This document shows positions 38,729 to 48,130 of a stretch of DNA of 48,130 nucleotides, piece after piece. Origin of the DNA: Ketobacter sp. MCCC 1A13808 (GTDB taxonomy: Bacteria > Pseudomonadota > Gammaproteobacteria > Pseudomonadales > Ketobacteraceae); assembly GCF_009746715.1 (NCBI RefSeq), contig NZ_VRKW01000022.1:1-48130 (forward strand), given 5' to 3'. Made by a program: the position numbers and the translations under genes. The notes below the pieces were generated by a model that saw only the letters and a program-made list of their open reading frames with translations, was not told where the DNA came from and made no database searches. Position 1 is the stretch's first letter. Every line of letters starts with the position of its first letter.

Positions 38729-39679
38729 TTAATTGCGCTTAAAATAGCGTGTTGCGGTTTCAATATCTTGCTGTATGGCGACTTTCAGGGCTTCCAGCCC
38801 ATCAAATTTAATTTCTTCCCGTATTTTATGGCGGAACATAACCCGCAGGTGGCGGCCATAAAGATCCCCCTTGAAATTAAGCAAGTGCACCTCCAAGCGC
38901 ACTTTTTCGCCACCGACAGTAGGCCGCGTCCCCAGATTGGCAACTCCGTTGGCAACGCCATTTTTTACACCGGGAAGCGCAGGATCCAGACCACGCACCT
39001 GCACGGCAAAAACGCCACTGACCGGCGTACGCACCCGTTTCGGTAGAAAGTTAGCCGTCGGCACACCGATAGTCCGTCCCAGCTTCTCGCCATGTATAAC
39101 GCGTCCCGACATAAAAAACGGCTGGCACAGCATAACCGCTGCGGAATCGAAATCACTCTGCTCCAGGCATTCCCGCACTCGGGTACTGCTCACTCTGTCG
39201 CCGTGCCATTCAAAGGTGTGCGTGTTCTCTACGGTAAACCCGTGCTCTTCGCCCTTACTTTGTAAGAAACGGAAATCACCGGTACGATCATTTCCGAAAC
39301 GAAAGTCGTCGCCAACCACGAGATGTTTTATACCCAGCCCGGCCACCAGAATATCGTCACAAAATTGTCGAGCACTCTGATTACAAAATCGATGATCGAA
39401 ACGAACGCACAGCACTTTATCCACACCCAATTCAGCAATCACTTCGCATTTCTCACGAAAAGTCATCAATCGGGCCGGTGCTTCCTGCGGTGCAAAAAAC
39501 TCGCGCGGCTGTGGTTCAAATACCATGACCACTGAGGGCAAGTCTAATACCTTAGCCTTTTCAGTTACTTGGCGAATTATGGCGCGATGCCCAAGGTGCA
39601 CACCGTCAAAATTGCCAATAGTAGCCACACACCCTTGGTGACGGGGCCGTAAATTGTGAACGCCGCGGATCAGCTCCAT
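38729..39679 (-). CDS. ribF: Bifunctional riboflavin kinase / FMN adenylyltransferase
   Basis: 316 aa; makes FMN and FAD. N-terminal adenylyltransferase with IGNFDGVHLGH and S-S-T-R-V-R (VSSTRVRECL), C-terminal flavokinase with GRTIGVPTANF, GVFAVQV and LEVHLLNF. ATG start; 45 nt upstream of ileS, as in most gammaproteobacteria. Confidence 0.97.
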   Translation of the reverse strand: MELIRGVHNLRPRHQGCVATIGNFDGVHLGHRAIIRQVTEKAKVLDLPSVVMVFEPQPREFFAPQEAPARLMTFREKCEVIAELGVDKVLCVRFDHRFCNQSARQFCDDILVAGLGIKHLVVGDDFRFGNDRTGDFRFLQSKGEEHGFTVENTHTFEWHGDRVSSTRVRECLEQSDFDSAAVMLCQPFFMSGRVIHGEKLGRTIGVPTANFLPKRVRTPVSGVFAVQVRGLDPALPGVKNGVANGVANLGTRPTVGGEKVRLEVHLLNFKGDLYGRHLRVMFRHKIREEIKFDGLEALKVAIQQDIETATRYFKRN

Positions 39680-39738
39680 GTTTCTGTCATCTTGCCAAAA
39701 GGCCCAGCATTATAGCGGAGTTAAGGGACGGATATAAC

Positions 39739-41310
39739 CTAATCAATACCTGGCTTTGTGAGCAAATCACGAGGACGCATCCCTAGTATTAACAAGGTAC
39801 CTACATAAGATAGCAGCCCCAACACAACCACTTGTGCCAGCTGCCAGACCCGCTCTTCCCAGCCCCAGCTTAACCACTCGGAAACGTCCCGGTCCATCCA
39901 TAATATAAGCGCAATCATTAAACCGGCTGCCGCAGCCAATCTTAACAGATATATTGCCCACCCCGCCTGAGGCTGATAGACGCCTTCTTTGCGCAGCCCA
40001 AGGTAGAGCAGCGCGGCATTTAGCGCTGCAGACAAGCTGGTCGCCAGCGCCAGTCCAACGTGCGCCAAAGGAATAATTAAGGCTAAATTAAGCACCATAT
40101 TTACCACCAGCGCTTTAATACCGACTGACACCGGGGTTTTAGTGTCCTGTCGGGCAAAGTAGCCCGGAGCCAGCACTTTGATGACCATAAATGCCAGCAA
40201 GCCCAGGCTGTACGCCTGCAAGCTCATACTGGCTTTATCTACATCCGATGGGGCAAACTCCCCATATTGGAACAGCGTAATCAGCATCGGCTTAGCTAAC
40301 AACACCAGCGCCAGGCTGGCCGGCAGGCCAATCAACAACACCATGCGAACCGCCCAATCCAATGTCCCCGAGAAAGACTCGGACGATTTAGTAGAGTGCT
40401 TACGGGAAAGGCTTGGCAGAATCACAGTCGCAATGGCAATACCAAACACGCCAAGGGGCAGCTCCATCAGCCGGTCAGAATAATACAGCCAGGAAATGCT
40501 CCCATTTTCCAAAAAGGACGCCAACACCGTATCCAGTAACAGGTTAATCTGGGCTACGGAAACACCGAACAGCGCAGGGACCATAAGCGCTAGAATTCGC
40601 TTGACCCCGGGGTCGCTCCAACCCCAGCTTGGCCGCACCAACAAATTCACTTGCTTAATAAAGGGCATCTGGAATACCAACTGAATCACCCCGGATGCCA
40701 GCACCCCCCAGGCCAACGACAGGATAGGTGGATCCATTAGCGGTGATATAAAAATCGCAAAGCTAATCAACACTATGTTTAAGATCACCGGGGTAAAAGC
40801 AGGAATAGCAAACTTACCGTAACTATTGAGGATGCTGCCCAGAAAGGCGGTAAGGGAAATCAGCAATAAATAAGGGAAGGTGAGCCGGAGCATATCCGCC
40901 GCCAAATCAAACTTCCCCTGGGTGTCGTGAAAGCCCGGTGCAAACAAATAGGTCACCGCTGGAGCAAACACAACGCAAAAAATCGTTCCGGCAATCAGCA
41001 CTCCCCCTAACGTTCCCGAGGTGTAGCTAATCAGCAAGCGAACTTCTGCCAGATCCCGCTGCGCACGGTATTCTGACAAAACTGGAACGAAGGCTTGGGA
41101 AAAGGCACCTTCAGCGAATAGACGCCGAAAAAAATTAGGGATCTTGAAGGCAACGAAGAAGGCATCGGCTCCGGCTCCGGCACCAAACATATTTGCCACC
41201 ACAACATCCCGAACCAGCCCTAGCACCCGGGACATCAGCGTAAAAACACTGACAATACCGGTGGAACGGAGTAACCCCTTCTGTTTCTGCCCTGTTATTT
41301 CCTGTTTCAT
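39739..41310 (-). CDS. murJ: MurJ, lipid II flippase
   Basis: 523 aa MOP-superfamily membrane protein with about 14 helices that flips lipid II across the inner membrane. Starts STGIVSVFTLMSRVLGLVRDVVVANMFGAGAGADAFFVAFKIPNFFRRLFAEGAFSQAFVPVL, a strongly conserved MurJ N-terminus with the essential Arg and Asp of the central cavity. First gene of murJ-ribF-ileS-lspA-fkpB-ispH; a TATAAT (41347-41342) upstream may be its -10. Confidence 0.97.
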   Translation of the reverse strand: MKQEITGQKQKGLLRSTGIVSVFTLMSRVLGLVRDVVVANMFGAGAGADAFFVAFKIPNFFRRLFAEGAFSQAFVPVLSEYRAQRDLAEVRLLISYTSGTLGGVLIAGTIFCVVFAPAVTYLFAPGFHDTQGKFDLAADMLRLTFPYLLLISLTAFLGSILNSYGKFAIPAFTPVILNIVLISFAIFISPLMDPPILSLAWGVLASGVIQLVFQMPFIKQVNLLVRPSWGWSDPGVKRILALMVPALFGVSVAQINLLLDTVLASFLENGSISWLYYSDRLMELPLGVFGIAIATVILPSLSRKHSTKSSESFSGTLDWAVRMVLLIGLPASLALVLLAKPMLITLFQYGEFAPSDVDKASMSLQAYSLGLLAFMVIKVLAPGYFARQDTKTPVSVGIKALVVNMVLNLALIIPLAHVGLALATSLSAALNAALLYLGLRKEGVYQPQAGWAIYLLRLAAAAGLMIALILWMDRDVSEWLSWGWEERVWQLAQVVVLGLLSYVGTLLILGMRPRDLLTKPGID

Positions 41311-41397
41311 GCACTGATGACCCTAAACAATGAAGGCCGCTATTATACGTATTGTCTGAATATTCCCTATCCCCAACCAGTAAATAGTATTCAGGCC

Positions 41398-41426
41398 TTG
41401 ACAGTGGGGGCCTATGCATGAATAAT
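41398..41426 (+). promoter_or_regulatory. Sigma-70 promoter of rpsT
   Basis: Consensus TTGACA (41398-41403), 17-bp spacer, AATAAT (41421-41426), then CTTGCG. The transcript would carry about 130 nt of leader before the rpsT TTG. Confidence 0.75.
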
Positions 41427-41494
41427 CTTGCGTCCTCGAAATCAAGTTGTTTCAAGCCAACGTGCTTTTCGATCGCACCAATTAAATTCAGTCG

Positions 41495-41516
41495 GACGGG
41501 TTGTAACTTACCCGTC
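41495..41516 (+). promoter_or_regulatory. Hairpin in the rpsT leader
   Basis: GACGGGT (41495-41501) and ACCCGTC (41510-41516) form a perfect 7-bp stem with an 8-nt loop, extendable by a wobble and a C-G pair. No U-run follows. It ends 45 nt before the rpsT start and could be an S20 autoregulatory element. Confidence 0.4.
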
Positions 41517-41561
41517 TGATCAACCTACGTTTAGATTATACGTTTCAAAAGGAGCTAGACC

Positions 41562-41828
41562 TTGGCTAACATCAAATCAGCTAAGAAACGTGCACGCCAG
41601 TCTGAAAAGCGTCGCAGACACAATGCCGGTCTGCGCTCCATGGTTCGCACACAGATCAAAAAAGTGATTAACGAGATTGCTACCGGCAACCAGGAAAACG
41701 CCCAGAAAGCGTACCTTGCAGCAGTGCCCGTTATCGACCGCATGGTAACTAAAGGCATTATCCACAAGAACAAAGCCGCTCGCCATAAGAGCCGTTTAAA
41801 CGCCCAGATTAAAGGTCTGGCCGCTTAA
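41562..41828 (+). CDS. rpsT: 30S ribosomal protein S20, TTG start
   Basis: 88 aa, Lys/Arg/Ala-rich three-helix protein binding the base of 16S r[21 protein letters not shown]...[12 protein letters not shown]. It starts with TTG, preceded by AAGGAG 7 nt upstream. E. coli rpsT also uses UUG, and the weak start is part of S20 autogenous control. Standing alone between murJ and proB, divergent from murJ. Confidence 0.98.
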   Translation: MANIKSAKKRARQSEKRRRHNAGLRSMVRTQIKKVINEIATGNQENAQKAYLAAVPVIDRMVTKGIIHKNKAARHKSRLNAQIKGLAA

Positions 41829-41861
41829 TTAGCGATATGTTCTTGGCTTCCTTTGCTGAAG

Positions 41862-41897
41862 CAACAAAAAAACCGGCTGTTGCCGGTTTTTTTGTTG
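41862..41897. terminator. Bidirectional terminator shared by rpsT and proB
   Basis: A perfect 16-bp inverted repeat, CAACAAAAAAACCGGC / GCCGGTTTTTTTGTTG, with a TGTT loop. The GC core followed by seven T on either strand lets it stop transcripts from both sides. Confidence 0.9.
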
Positions 41898-41919
41898 GGG
41901 CCCACAAGCTTAACATGAA

Positions 41920-43071
41920 CTACAAAACCACCATATTATCCCGATGTATCAACTCTTTCTCGTCTACGTAACCCAAGATCGCAGCAATATTCTCGCTGCC
42001 TAGCCCCATAATCTGACGCGCCTCTTCAGCACTGTAGTTCACCAGACCACAAGCAACCCGCTGGTTATCCGGATCTACGCAGGCCACCATTTCACCACGA
42101 TAGAAATTCCCCTTCACTTCCCGCACACCAACGGGCAGCAGACTCACACCTTTTTCCCTGAGCGCTTTGGTCGCGCCCGCATCCAACGTCAACACACCCC
42201 GCATTTGCAGGTGGCCGGCCAACCACTGTTTCCGAGCAGCCATTGGCGTGTCATCAGCGAGCAGCAAAGTCCCGACCTCATCAGCCTCCTGAATTCGCTC
42301 AAGTACCGCCGGAAGACGCCCGCCGGCTATAACCGTGGCCGCCCCGGAGCGCGCCGCCAATTGAGCCGCCCTGAGCTTGGTTGCCATACCGCCCCGCCCC
42401 AGCACACCCGCCCCGCCACCAGCCATTGAATGCAATGCTGAATCAGACGCTTTAGCGCAGGATATTAGCTTAGCCGAAGAATTCTGGCGGGGGTCAGCAT
42501 CAAACATGCCTTCCTGATCAGTGAGGATCACCAACAACTCGGCCTCTACCAGATTTGCAGTCAACGCCCCCAATGTGTCGTTGTCACCAAAGCGAATCTC
42601 ATCCGTAACAACCGTGTCATTTTCATTTACTACGGGCACCACATCATGCCCAATCAGGGCCAACAGGGTATTACGCGCATTTAGGTAACGTTTGCGATCG
42701 GACAAATCTTCGTGAGTAACCAAAACCTGGGCAGTGTGAACACCATGCCGCTGGAACGACTGCTCCCAGGCCTGAACCAAACCCATCTGGCCAACCGCCG
42801 CCGCTGCTTGCAAGTCATGCATCGCCTTCGGCCTTTGCTTCCAACCCAGCCGAGCCATACCTTCAGCCACGGACCCGGAGGAGACCAACACCAGCTCCAC
42901 CCCCCGCTGACGGAGGCTGTGCATTTGCGCGACCCAGCCAGCTATCGCCTCACGATCCAGACCGCGCCCGTCATCGGTTAACAGGGCACTACCGATTTTC
43001 ACTACCCAGCGTTTAGATAAGGCGACTTTTGAGCGCGCCATCTGACGATCGGATGCATTCATAAGTGACAT
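41920..43071 (-). CDS. proB: Glutamate 5-kinase
   Basis: First step of proline synthesis. 383 aa from the ATG at 43071; an ATG at 43041 would give the N-terminus nearest to pseudomonad homologues, so the start is uncertain. Amino-acid kinase domain: [79 protein letters not shown]-terminal PUA domain ([23 protein letters not shown]). Downstream of obg with a 13-18-nt gap, so it is probably co-transcribed. Confidence 0.95.
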   Translation of the reverse strand: MSLMNASDRQMARSKVALSKRWVVKIGSALLTDDGRGLDREAIAGWVAQMHSLRQRGVELVLVSSGSVAEGMARLGWKQRPKAMHDLQAAAAVGQMGLVQAWEQSFQRHGVHTAQVLVTHEDLSDRKRYLNARNTLLALIGHDVVPVVNENDTVVTDEIRFGDNDTLGALTANLVEAELLVILTDQEGMFDADPRQNSSAKLISCAKASDSALHSMAGGGAGVLGRGGMATKLRAAQLAARSGAATVIAGGRLPAVLERIQEADEVGTLLLADDTPMAARKQWLAGHLQMRGVLTLDAGATKALREKGVSLLPVGVREVKGNFYRGEMVACVDPDNQRVACGLVNYSAEEARQIMGLGSENIAAILGYVDEKELIHRDNMVVL

Positions 43072-43089
43072 ATTCAAAATAAGATTAAA

Positions 43090-44322
<1,233 letters not shown>

Positions 44323-44372
44323 TTAAGCATAACGCCTTCAATTACCATCCTACACGCCCGGGACTATAACGC

Positions 44373-44397
44373 AAAAAGCCCCGCCTTACGGCAGGGC
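44373..44397 (-). terminator. Rho-independent terminator after rpmA
   Basis: Minus strand: GCCCTGCC - GTAA - GGCGGGGC (8 bp with one G-U pair) followed by TTTTT, 30 bases past the rpmA stop. Confidence 0.88.
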
Positions 44398-44426
44398 TCA
44401 GCATTGTCTCGAAGTAGCGCTAGGAA

Positions 44427-44687
44427 TTAAGCGACAGGTTCGATGGTAATGAATCTGCGACTTTTAGGACCTTTCACCTGAAACTTGACCACACCGTCCA
44501 CTTTGGCATAGATCGTATGATCTTTGCCCAGACCAGTGTTCACACCTGGGTGAAACTGAGTCCCGCGCTGGCGAACAATAATGTTGCCTGCTTTTACGAC
44601 CTGGCCGCCGTACCGTTTAACGCCAAGGCGCTTACTTTCGGAATCGCGACCGTTACGGGTACTACCACCAGCTTTCTTATGAGCCAT
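44427..44687 (-). CDS. rpmA: 50S ribosomal protein L27
   Basis: 86 aa. The N-terminus [16 protein letters not shown] reaches the peptidyl-transferase centre and is the conserved form without a cleaved extension; [22 protein letters not shown] follows. 26 nt behind rplU, the standard rplU-rpmA operon. Confidence 0.98.
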   Translation of the reverse strand: MAHKKAGGSTRNGRDSESKRLGVKRYGGQVVKAGNIIVRQRGTQFHPGVNTGLGKDHTIYAKVDGVVKFQVKGPKSRRFITIEPVA

Positions 44688-44713
44688 TTTGCTTCTCCTT
44701 AACTAACTTGGGA

Positions 44714-45025
44714 TTAGGCGTTGATACCAGTGATCTTCACTTCAGTGAAGTACTGGCGATGGCCCATTTGTTTACGATGGTGCTTACGACGACGAAACTT
44801 AATAATTTTAACTTTCTCGCCACGGCCGTGGGTGACCACTTCCGCTTTCACCATGCCGCCTTCAACGACAGGTGCACCAATTTTAACGTCGTCGCCGTTA
44901 GCGACCAACAAAACCTGATCAAACTCGATGGCTGAGCCAGGCTCGGCATCAATCATTTCCAGCTTTAGGATATCGCCTTCTGCGACCCGATGCTGTTTGC
45001 CACCACTTACAAATACCGCGTACAT
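44714..45025 (-). CDS. rplU: 50S ribosomal protein L21
   Basis: 103 aa from the ATG at 45025: [23 protein letters not shown], ending in [26 protein letters not shown], the canonical L21 signature. First gene of rplU-rpmA. The five in-frame residues upstream lack homology. Confidence 0.98.
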   Translation of the reverse strand: MYAVFVSGGKQHRVAEGDILKLEMIDAEPGSAIEFDQVLLVANGDDVKIGAPVVEGGMVKAEVVTHGRGEKVKIIKFRRRKHHRKQMGHRQYFTEVKITGINA

Positions 45026-45148
45026 AGCTGCTGACTCCAACCGCTCTTTATATGCTACAAAAATTCTTTGATTAACCCGACGTTTCGACTGAGCTTGCTT
45101 TGAGCTAGCGCACAGAAAAGCTACATGCGTCGAGTCACAGGGGGCGCA

Positions 45149-45177
45149 ATTGTAAGGGAATCGGTTAATGCACGCAA
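45149..45177 (-). promoter_or_regulatory. Promoter of rplU-rpmA
   Basis: Minus strand TTGCGT (45177-45172), 17-bp spacer, TACAAT (45154-45149), then TGCGCCCCC, a GC-rich discriminator as in stringently controlled translation genes. The leader is about 115 nt. The 45026-45339 region holds only this and the ispB promoter. Confidence 0.65.
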
Positions 45178-45246
45178 GCCCGATATTGGAATGCTATCCA
45201 CTTTTCTGGTCGCGCCCCTCAGAACCAGTAAAATCAAGTCTTTAGC

Positions 45247-45276
45247 TTGACACTCAGAAGCCCCAAGCCATAGCAT
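45247..45276 (+). promoter_or_regulatory. Promoter of ispB
   Basis: TTGACA (45247-45252), 18-bp spacer and TAGCAT (45271-45276), 64 nt upstream of the ispB ATG. Confidence 0.5.
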
Positions 45277-45339
45277 TCGGGTTATCAAGCGTTGTATTTG
45301 TGTGGTCGCTTGGCCCCACCCCCATCACGGTCAGTATTT

Positions 45340-46308
45340 ATGGATTTTAAAGCGATCTCCGCAGCGGTCGACGACGACTTTCTCAAGGTCAATGACTTCA
45401 TTTTCAAACAGTTACATACCCATGTACCGCTGATCAAAGAGATAGGCAACTATATCATTGATAGCGGTGGCAAGCGTCTACGACCGCTGGTTTGCCTGCT
45501 CAGCGCGCGCGCACTGGGCTACCAGGGCGACCAGCACATTGAAGTTGCGGCCGTAGTAGAATTTTTGCATACCGCTACCCTGTTGCACGACGATGTCGTC
45601 GATGAATCGTCCCTTCGCCGCGGCAAAGCCAGCGCCAATGAGGTCTGGGGGAATGCCCCTAGCGTGCTGGTGGGTGACTTTCTGATTTCCCGCTCGTTCC
45701 AGATGGTAGTGAACGTGGGCAATATGAAGATTCTAAAGATTCTGTCCAACGCCACCAACCTGATTGCCGAAGGTGAAGTCCTTCAATTGGTTAACTGCAA
45801 GAATCCCGACACTTCAGAAGATCAATATATGGAGGTCATCCGCTACAAAACGGCCAAGATGTTTGAAGCTTCGGCCCAGTCCGGCGCTGTACTGGCGCAA
45901 CCGGATTCCGCGACTGAGCAGGCCTTTGCGACCTATGCAGATCACCTGGGTTGTGCATTTCAGCTAGTGGATGATGTGCTGGATTACAACGGATCTGCTG
46001 ACACCATGGGTAAAAACGTAGGCGATGATCTGGCCGAGGGCAAACCTACCCTACCCCTAATCTATGCCTTACAGCACGCTTCAGAAAGTGAAAAGCAGCT
46101 TATCCGCAGTGCCATTCTGACTGGCGGACTTGAGAATATTGACGCCATCACAAACACTGTGAAAGAATGCGGCGCACTGGAATACACCATACAAAAAGCC
46201 AGGGAAAAAGCAGGCCTGGCCAAGCAAGCTATTGATGATGTTTCAGATTCAATATATAAAGAAGCGCTGATGGCTTTGTGTGATCTGGCTGTTCAACGCA
46301 ACCATTAA
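45340..46308 (+). CDS. ispB: Octaprenyl (polyprenyl) diphosphate synthase
   Basis: 322 aa trans-prenyltransferase that makes the ubiquinone side chain from FPP and IPP. Both Asp-rich motifs are present: LLHDDVVDESSLRRGK (first DDxxD) and LVDDVLDYNG (second), with GGKRLRPLVCLLSA. ATG at 45340 gives the usual N-terminus MDFKAISAAVDDDFLKVN. Divergent from rplU, and followed by tRNA-Pro. Confidence 0.96.
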   Translation: MDFKAISAAVDDDFLKVNDFIFKQLHTHVPLIKEIGNYIIDSGGKRLRPLVCLLSARALGYQGDQHIEVAAVVEFLHTATLLHDDVVDESSLRRGKASANEVWGNAPSVLVGDFLISRSFQMVVNVGNMKILKILSNATNLIAEGEVLQLVNCKNPDTSEDQYMEVIRYKTAKMFEASAQSGAVLAQPDSATEQAFATYADHLGCAFQLVDDVLDYNGSADTMGKNVGDDLAEGKPTLPLIYALQHASESEKQLIRSAILTGGLENIDAITNTVKECGALEYTIQKAREKAGLAKQAIDDVSDSIYKEALMALCDLAVQRNH

Positions 46309-46329
46309 GTTTTAAGGTTTTCAAAAAAT

Positions 46330-46406
46330 CGGAGTGTGGCTCAGCTTGGTAGAGCACTGCCTTCGGGAGGCAGGGGTCGGAGGTTCAAATCCTCTCACTC
46401 CGACCA
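46330..46406 (+). tRNA. tRNA-Pro, anticodon CGG
   Basis: 77 nt with encoded CCA. Acceptor stem CGGAGTG/CACTCCG, D-loop AGCTTGGTAGAGC, anticodon stem CTGCC-TTCGGGA-GGCAG (anticodon CGG), T-arm GGAGG-TTCAAAT-CCTCT. It closely resembles E. coli proK in the anticodon and T arms. Position right after ispB matches what I recall for Pseudomonas. Confidence 0.97.
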
Positions 46407-46507
46407 ATAAAAACAGAGAGTTACGCCCCCGCAAAACTCACACAACACACAGAAATAGCGATTGGGTTAACACGCGCAAATTTAAACGTAAGCGCCCTTA
46501 AATCCGC

Positions 46508-47577
46508 CTACTTGTTCTTACCGTAGTCGGTTGCAATTTTTGAATTTTTCTCCAGCGGCACATTCCACGGCAGCAGTGCTTCAACCTCTTCCAGCGTTTC
46601 AGCAGAACCAATATGCTCCAGCACATAGCGGATGTAGGCATAAGGTTCCAGCTGGCTGGCCTTCGCGGTTTCAATCAGGGAATAACAGGTCGCGCTGGCT
46701 CTTGCCCCATGAGTTGTATCAGCAAATAACCAGGCTTTACGACCTACTGCAAACGGACGGATGGCATTTTCAGCTTTGGCATTGCTGATATTAAGGTAGC
46801 CGTGATCGCAATAGCCAATCAGGTATTCCCATTGATTCAGAGTGTATTCCATGGCCTTGCGTGTTTGGGAACCCTTCATCACTTTGCTGACGTTCTTTTC
46901 CAGCCAGGCTTTGAATTCGTTGAGTATCGGTACGCTCAGTTCCTGACGCTTAAGGTATTTATCCGCTTCGCTGCATTCCGAGATGGCTGCTTCAATGCGA
47001 TACAGCTGTCGGATTTTTGCTACGGCAACATCGGCTTCTGAAGCCTTACCTTTATTCTTTTTCGTTTTCGGATCGACGGCTTTCACCGCTTCCACGAACT
47101 TGCGTCGGGCGTGATCCTTTATGCCCTTTGGGTGCAGCAGCCAATGCGTTGTAATTGGTTTTTCTGACAGATTCTCGCGTAGCCGGAATAGCCATCTGCT
47201 TGCAGAATGCCCTTAAAATCCGCAAGTAGTCGTTCCGGGACCGCCCCGGCACGGGAGGGGTCGTATTCAAACAGCACCGAGGGTTGATCCGGTGGACCAC
47301 CGCAGGTCACCCACATCCATCTGTCGGATAAAACACTGAAGCCATTTTCCTTGAGTACTTGGATCCGGGTTTCATCGGCGTTGATATATCGGCCCTGATT
47401 TTGGCTCTCTCGCATCAGGATTATCAGGGGTTTGAACACCTCATCCAGACGGATGATCCAATTGGCCATGTTGGTGTGGCTGACGGGATTGCCGTAACGT
47501 TTTAAAATACCTTCGAGTCGATACAGGGGCAAGCCATCGGCGTATTTGGCCACGATGATGAAAGCCAGTAAAGAAGT
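46508..47577 (-). pseudogene. IS66 transposase TnpC remnant
   Basis: Homology starts abruptly at SLLAFIIVAKYADGLPLYRLEGIL, so the N-terminal third (leucine zipper, HTH, zinc finger) is gone. All three DDE residues can still be read: INADETRIQVL, QADGYSGYARI and SNAKAENAIRPFAVGRKAWLF. The frame breaks near 47110-47130, where about 21 extra bases replace the codons between IGC and HARRKFVEAVKAVDP. The downstream part (46508-47095) stays open for 195 codons. Not expected to be active. Confidence 0.88.
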
Positions 47578-47619
47578 ATGGGCGAAGCATTTCCAGTGCG
47601 GGGCGCAGATAGCGCGGTC

Positions 47620-47932
47620 TCATAGTTGTTCCAGAATGCCGCGCAACAAACTGACGTTGGTTTCATTCACGCCCTCAATCAGGATGCCTCCGGGCAGCGT
47701 GACCGTGAGACCATCTGGAGCGGCAACCGTTGGCGGCGATTTTACTTTTATAAAGGGGCTCTGCGCGGGTGTCTTGGAAGCGGACTTGAACAGTTTGCGT
47801 TTCCAGAAATTTGTGATAAGTCAGGCCACGGCGCTTGCAAAACTCAGCACCGCTCAGCTCGGATCGTTTCCAGGCAGTCATCAACTTCGGCCAATCCTGA
47901 ACTGCGGTATCGGGTGATTCATTGGGTTTCAT
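47620..47932 (-). pseudogene. IS66 accessory gene tnpA, frameshifted
   Basis: Starts MKPNESPDTAVQDWPKLMTAWKRSELSGAEFCKRRGLTYHKF, typical of IS66 TnpA. After HKF the protein continues in the next frame as WKRKLFKSASKTPAQSPFIKVK...GLTVTLPGGILIEG...LRGILEQL-stop (47620). One extra T in AAATTTCTGG (around 47806-47815) explains the shift. tnpB, which should follow, is missing. Confidence 0.8.
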
Positions 47933-47982
47933 CCTGTTCTCCGTATTGAAATAAATACAGGAACAGTGTTTCAGGCGCTGAG

Positions 47983-48130
47983 ATTAATTAATAGATGCTG
48001 TTTTATTGGCGTGTATGGACTCCTCCTCTATTGCAAGCACTTTTATCAATAGCGAATAGGTACGACTGCCTACGTGTATCCGGTCTCTTTCATGATGCCG
48101 TCTTTGTAGGCATCGGACCCTGATGGGCTA
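47983..48130. other. Unassigned right edge
   Basis: Bases beyond the IS66 end. I see no open frame, repeat or RNA here. Confidence 0.4.

Larger units (their letters stand above)
46488..47982 (-). mobile_element. Degenerate IS66-family insertion sequence
   Basis: About 1.5 kb; a full IS66 is nearer 2.5 kb. The left end begins GTAAGCGCCC, the family's typical terminal repeat; the right end (minus strand CTCAGCGCC, 47982 downwards) matches it at about 10 of 16 positions. The flanking octamers (ATTTAAAC, ATTAATTA) are not a duplication. tnpA is frameshifted, tnpB absent, tnpC 5'-truncated and disrupted. It lies 81 bp behind tRNA-Pro. Confidence 0.85.

Noticed and set aside
47052-47300. 82-codon frame within the IS66 remnant
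   Set aside because: Out-of-frame reading across the disrupted tnpC; the translated sequence has no similarity to the transposase on either side.
46330-48130. Integrative island at tRNA-Pro
   Set aside because: No integrase gene and no repeat of the tRNA 3' end in the window; only an IS66 remnant is seen.

Overview
The window is chromosomal DNA of a gammaproteobacterium, most likely Pseudomonadales/Oceanospirillales-like. Three blocks keep the order I recall from Pseudomonas aeruginosa: msrQ-msrP-pssA-ilvC-ilvN-ilvI next to an rrn operon; clpB-pgeF-rluD / bamD / pilS-pilR / thiO / fimT / minor pilins / pilY1 / pilE / ispH-fkpB-lspA-ileS-ribF-murJ; and rpsT / proB-obg-rpmA-rplU / ispB / tRNA-Pro. 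No species call is possible without a search.

Layout. 1-245: an rRNA P1-type promoter firing leftwards out of the window, and the terminator of the msrQ operon. 246-6705 (minus strand): ilvI-ilvN-ilvC (branched-chain amino acids), a terminator, then pssA (phosphatidylserine synthesis) and msrP-msrQ (periplasmic methionine sulfoxide repair). A 340-nt ilv leader contains an Ile-Leu-Ile leader-peptide candidate. 6863-12793: a DUF4124 protein, the clpB disaggregase with a sigma-32 promoter, pgeF, rluD and divergent bamD. 12825-18956: nadE, a small zinc-ribbon protein, the PilS/PilR two-component system of type IV pili, and thiO.

19121-33858 is the most unusual part. It holds two full minor-pilin/PilY1 operons facing away from each other across 238 bp. 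Set A (minus strand) is pilE-like, pilV, pilW, pilX, pilY1, with a fimT convergent at its far end. Set B (plus strand) is fimU, pilV, pilW, pilX, pilY1, pilE. The two PilY1 proteins differ strongly. A is 1147 aa with a normal VWA domain; B is 1568 aa, and its VWA domain is interrupted by about 550 residues of tandem, possibly nested, beta-sandwich-like repeats. The cell may therefore build two alternative pilus tips, one carrying an extra adhesive module.

33872-46406 is housekeeping: ispH, fkpB, lspA, ileS, ribF and murJ (minus), rpsT (plus), proB, obg, rpmA and rplU (minus), ispB and tRNA-Pro(CGG) (plus). 46488-47982 is a decayed IS66-family element (tnpA frameshifted, tnpB deleted, tnpC truncated and disrupted). 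The last 150 bases hold nothing I recognise.

Coordinates, motifs and translations were read by eye. Family names come from motif recognition and gene order, not from database searches.
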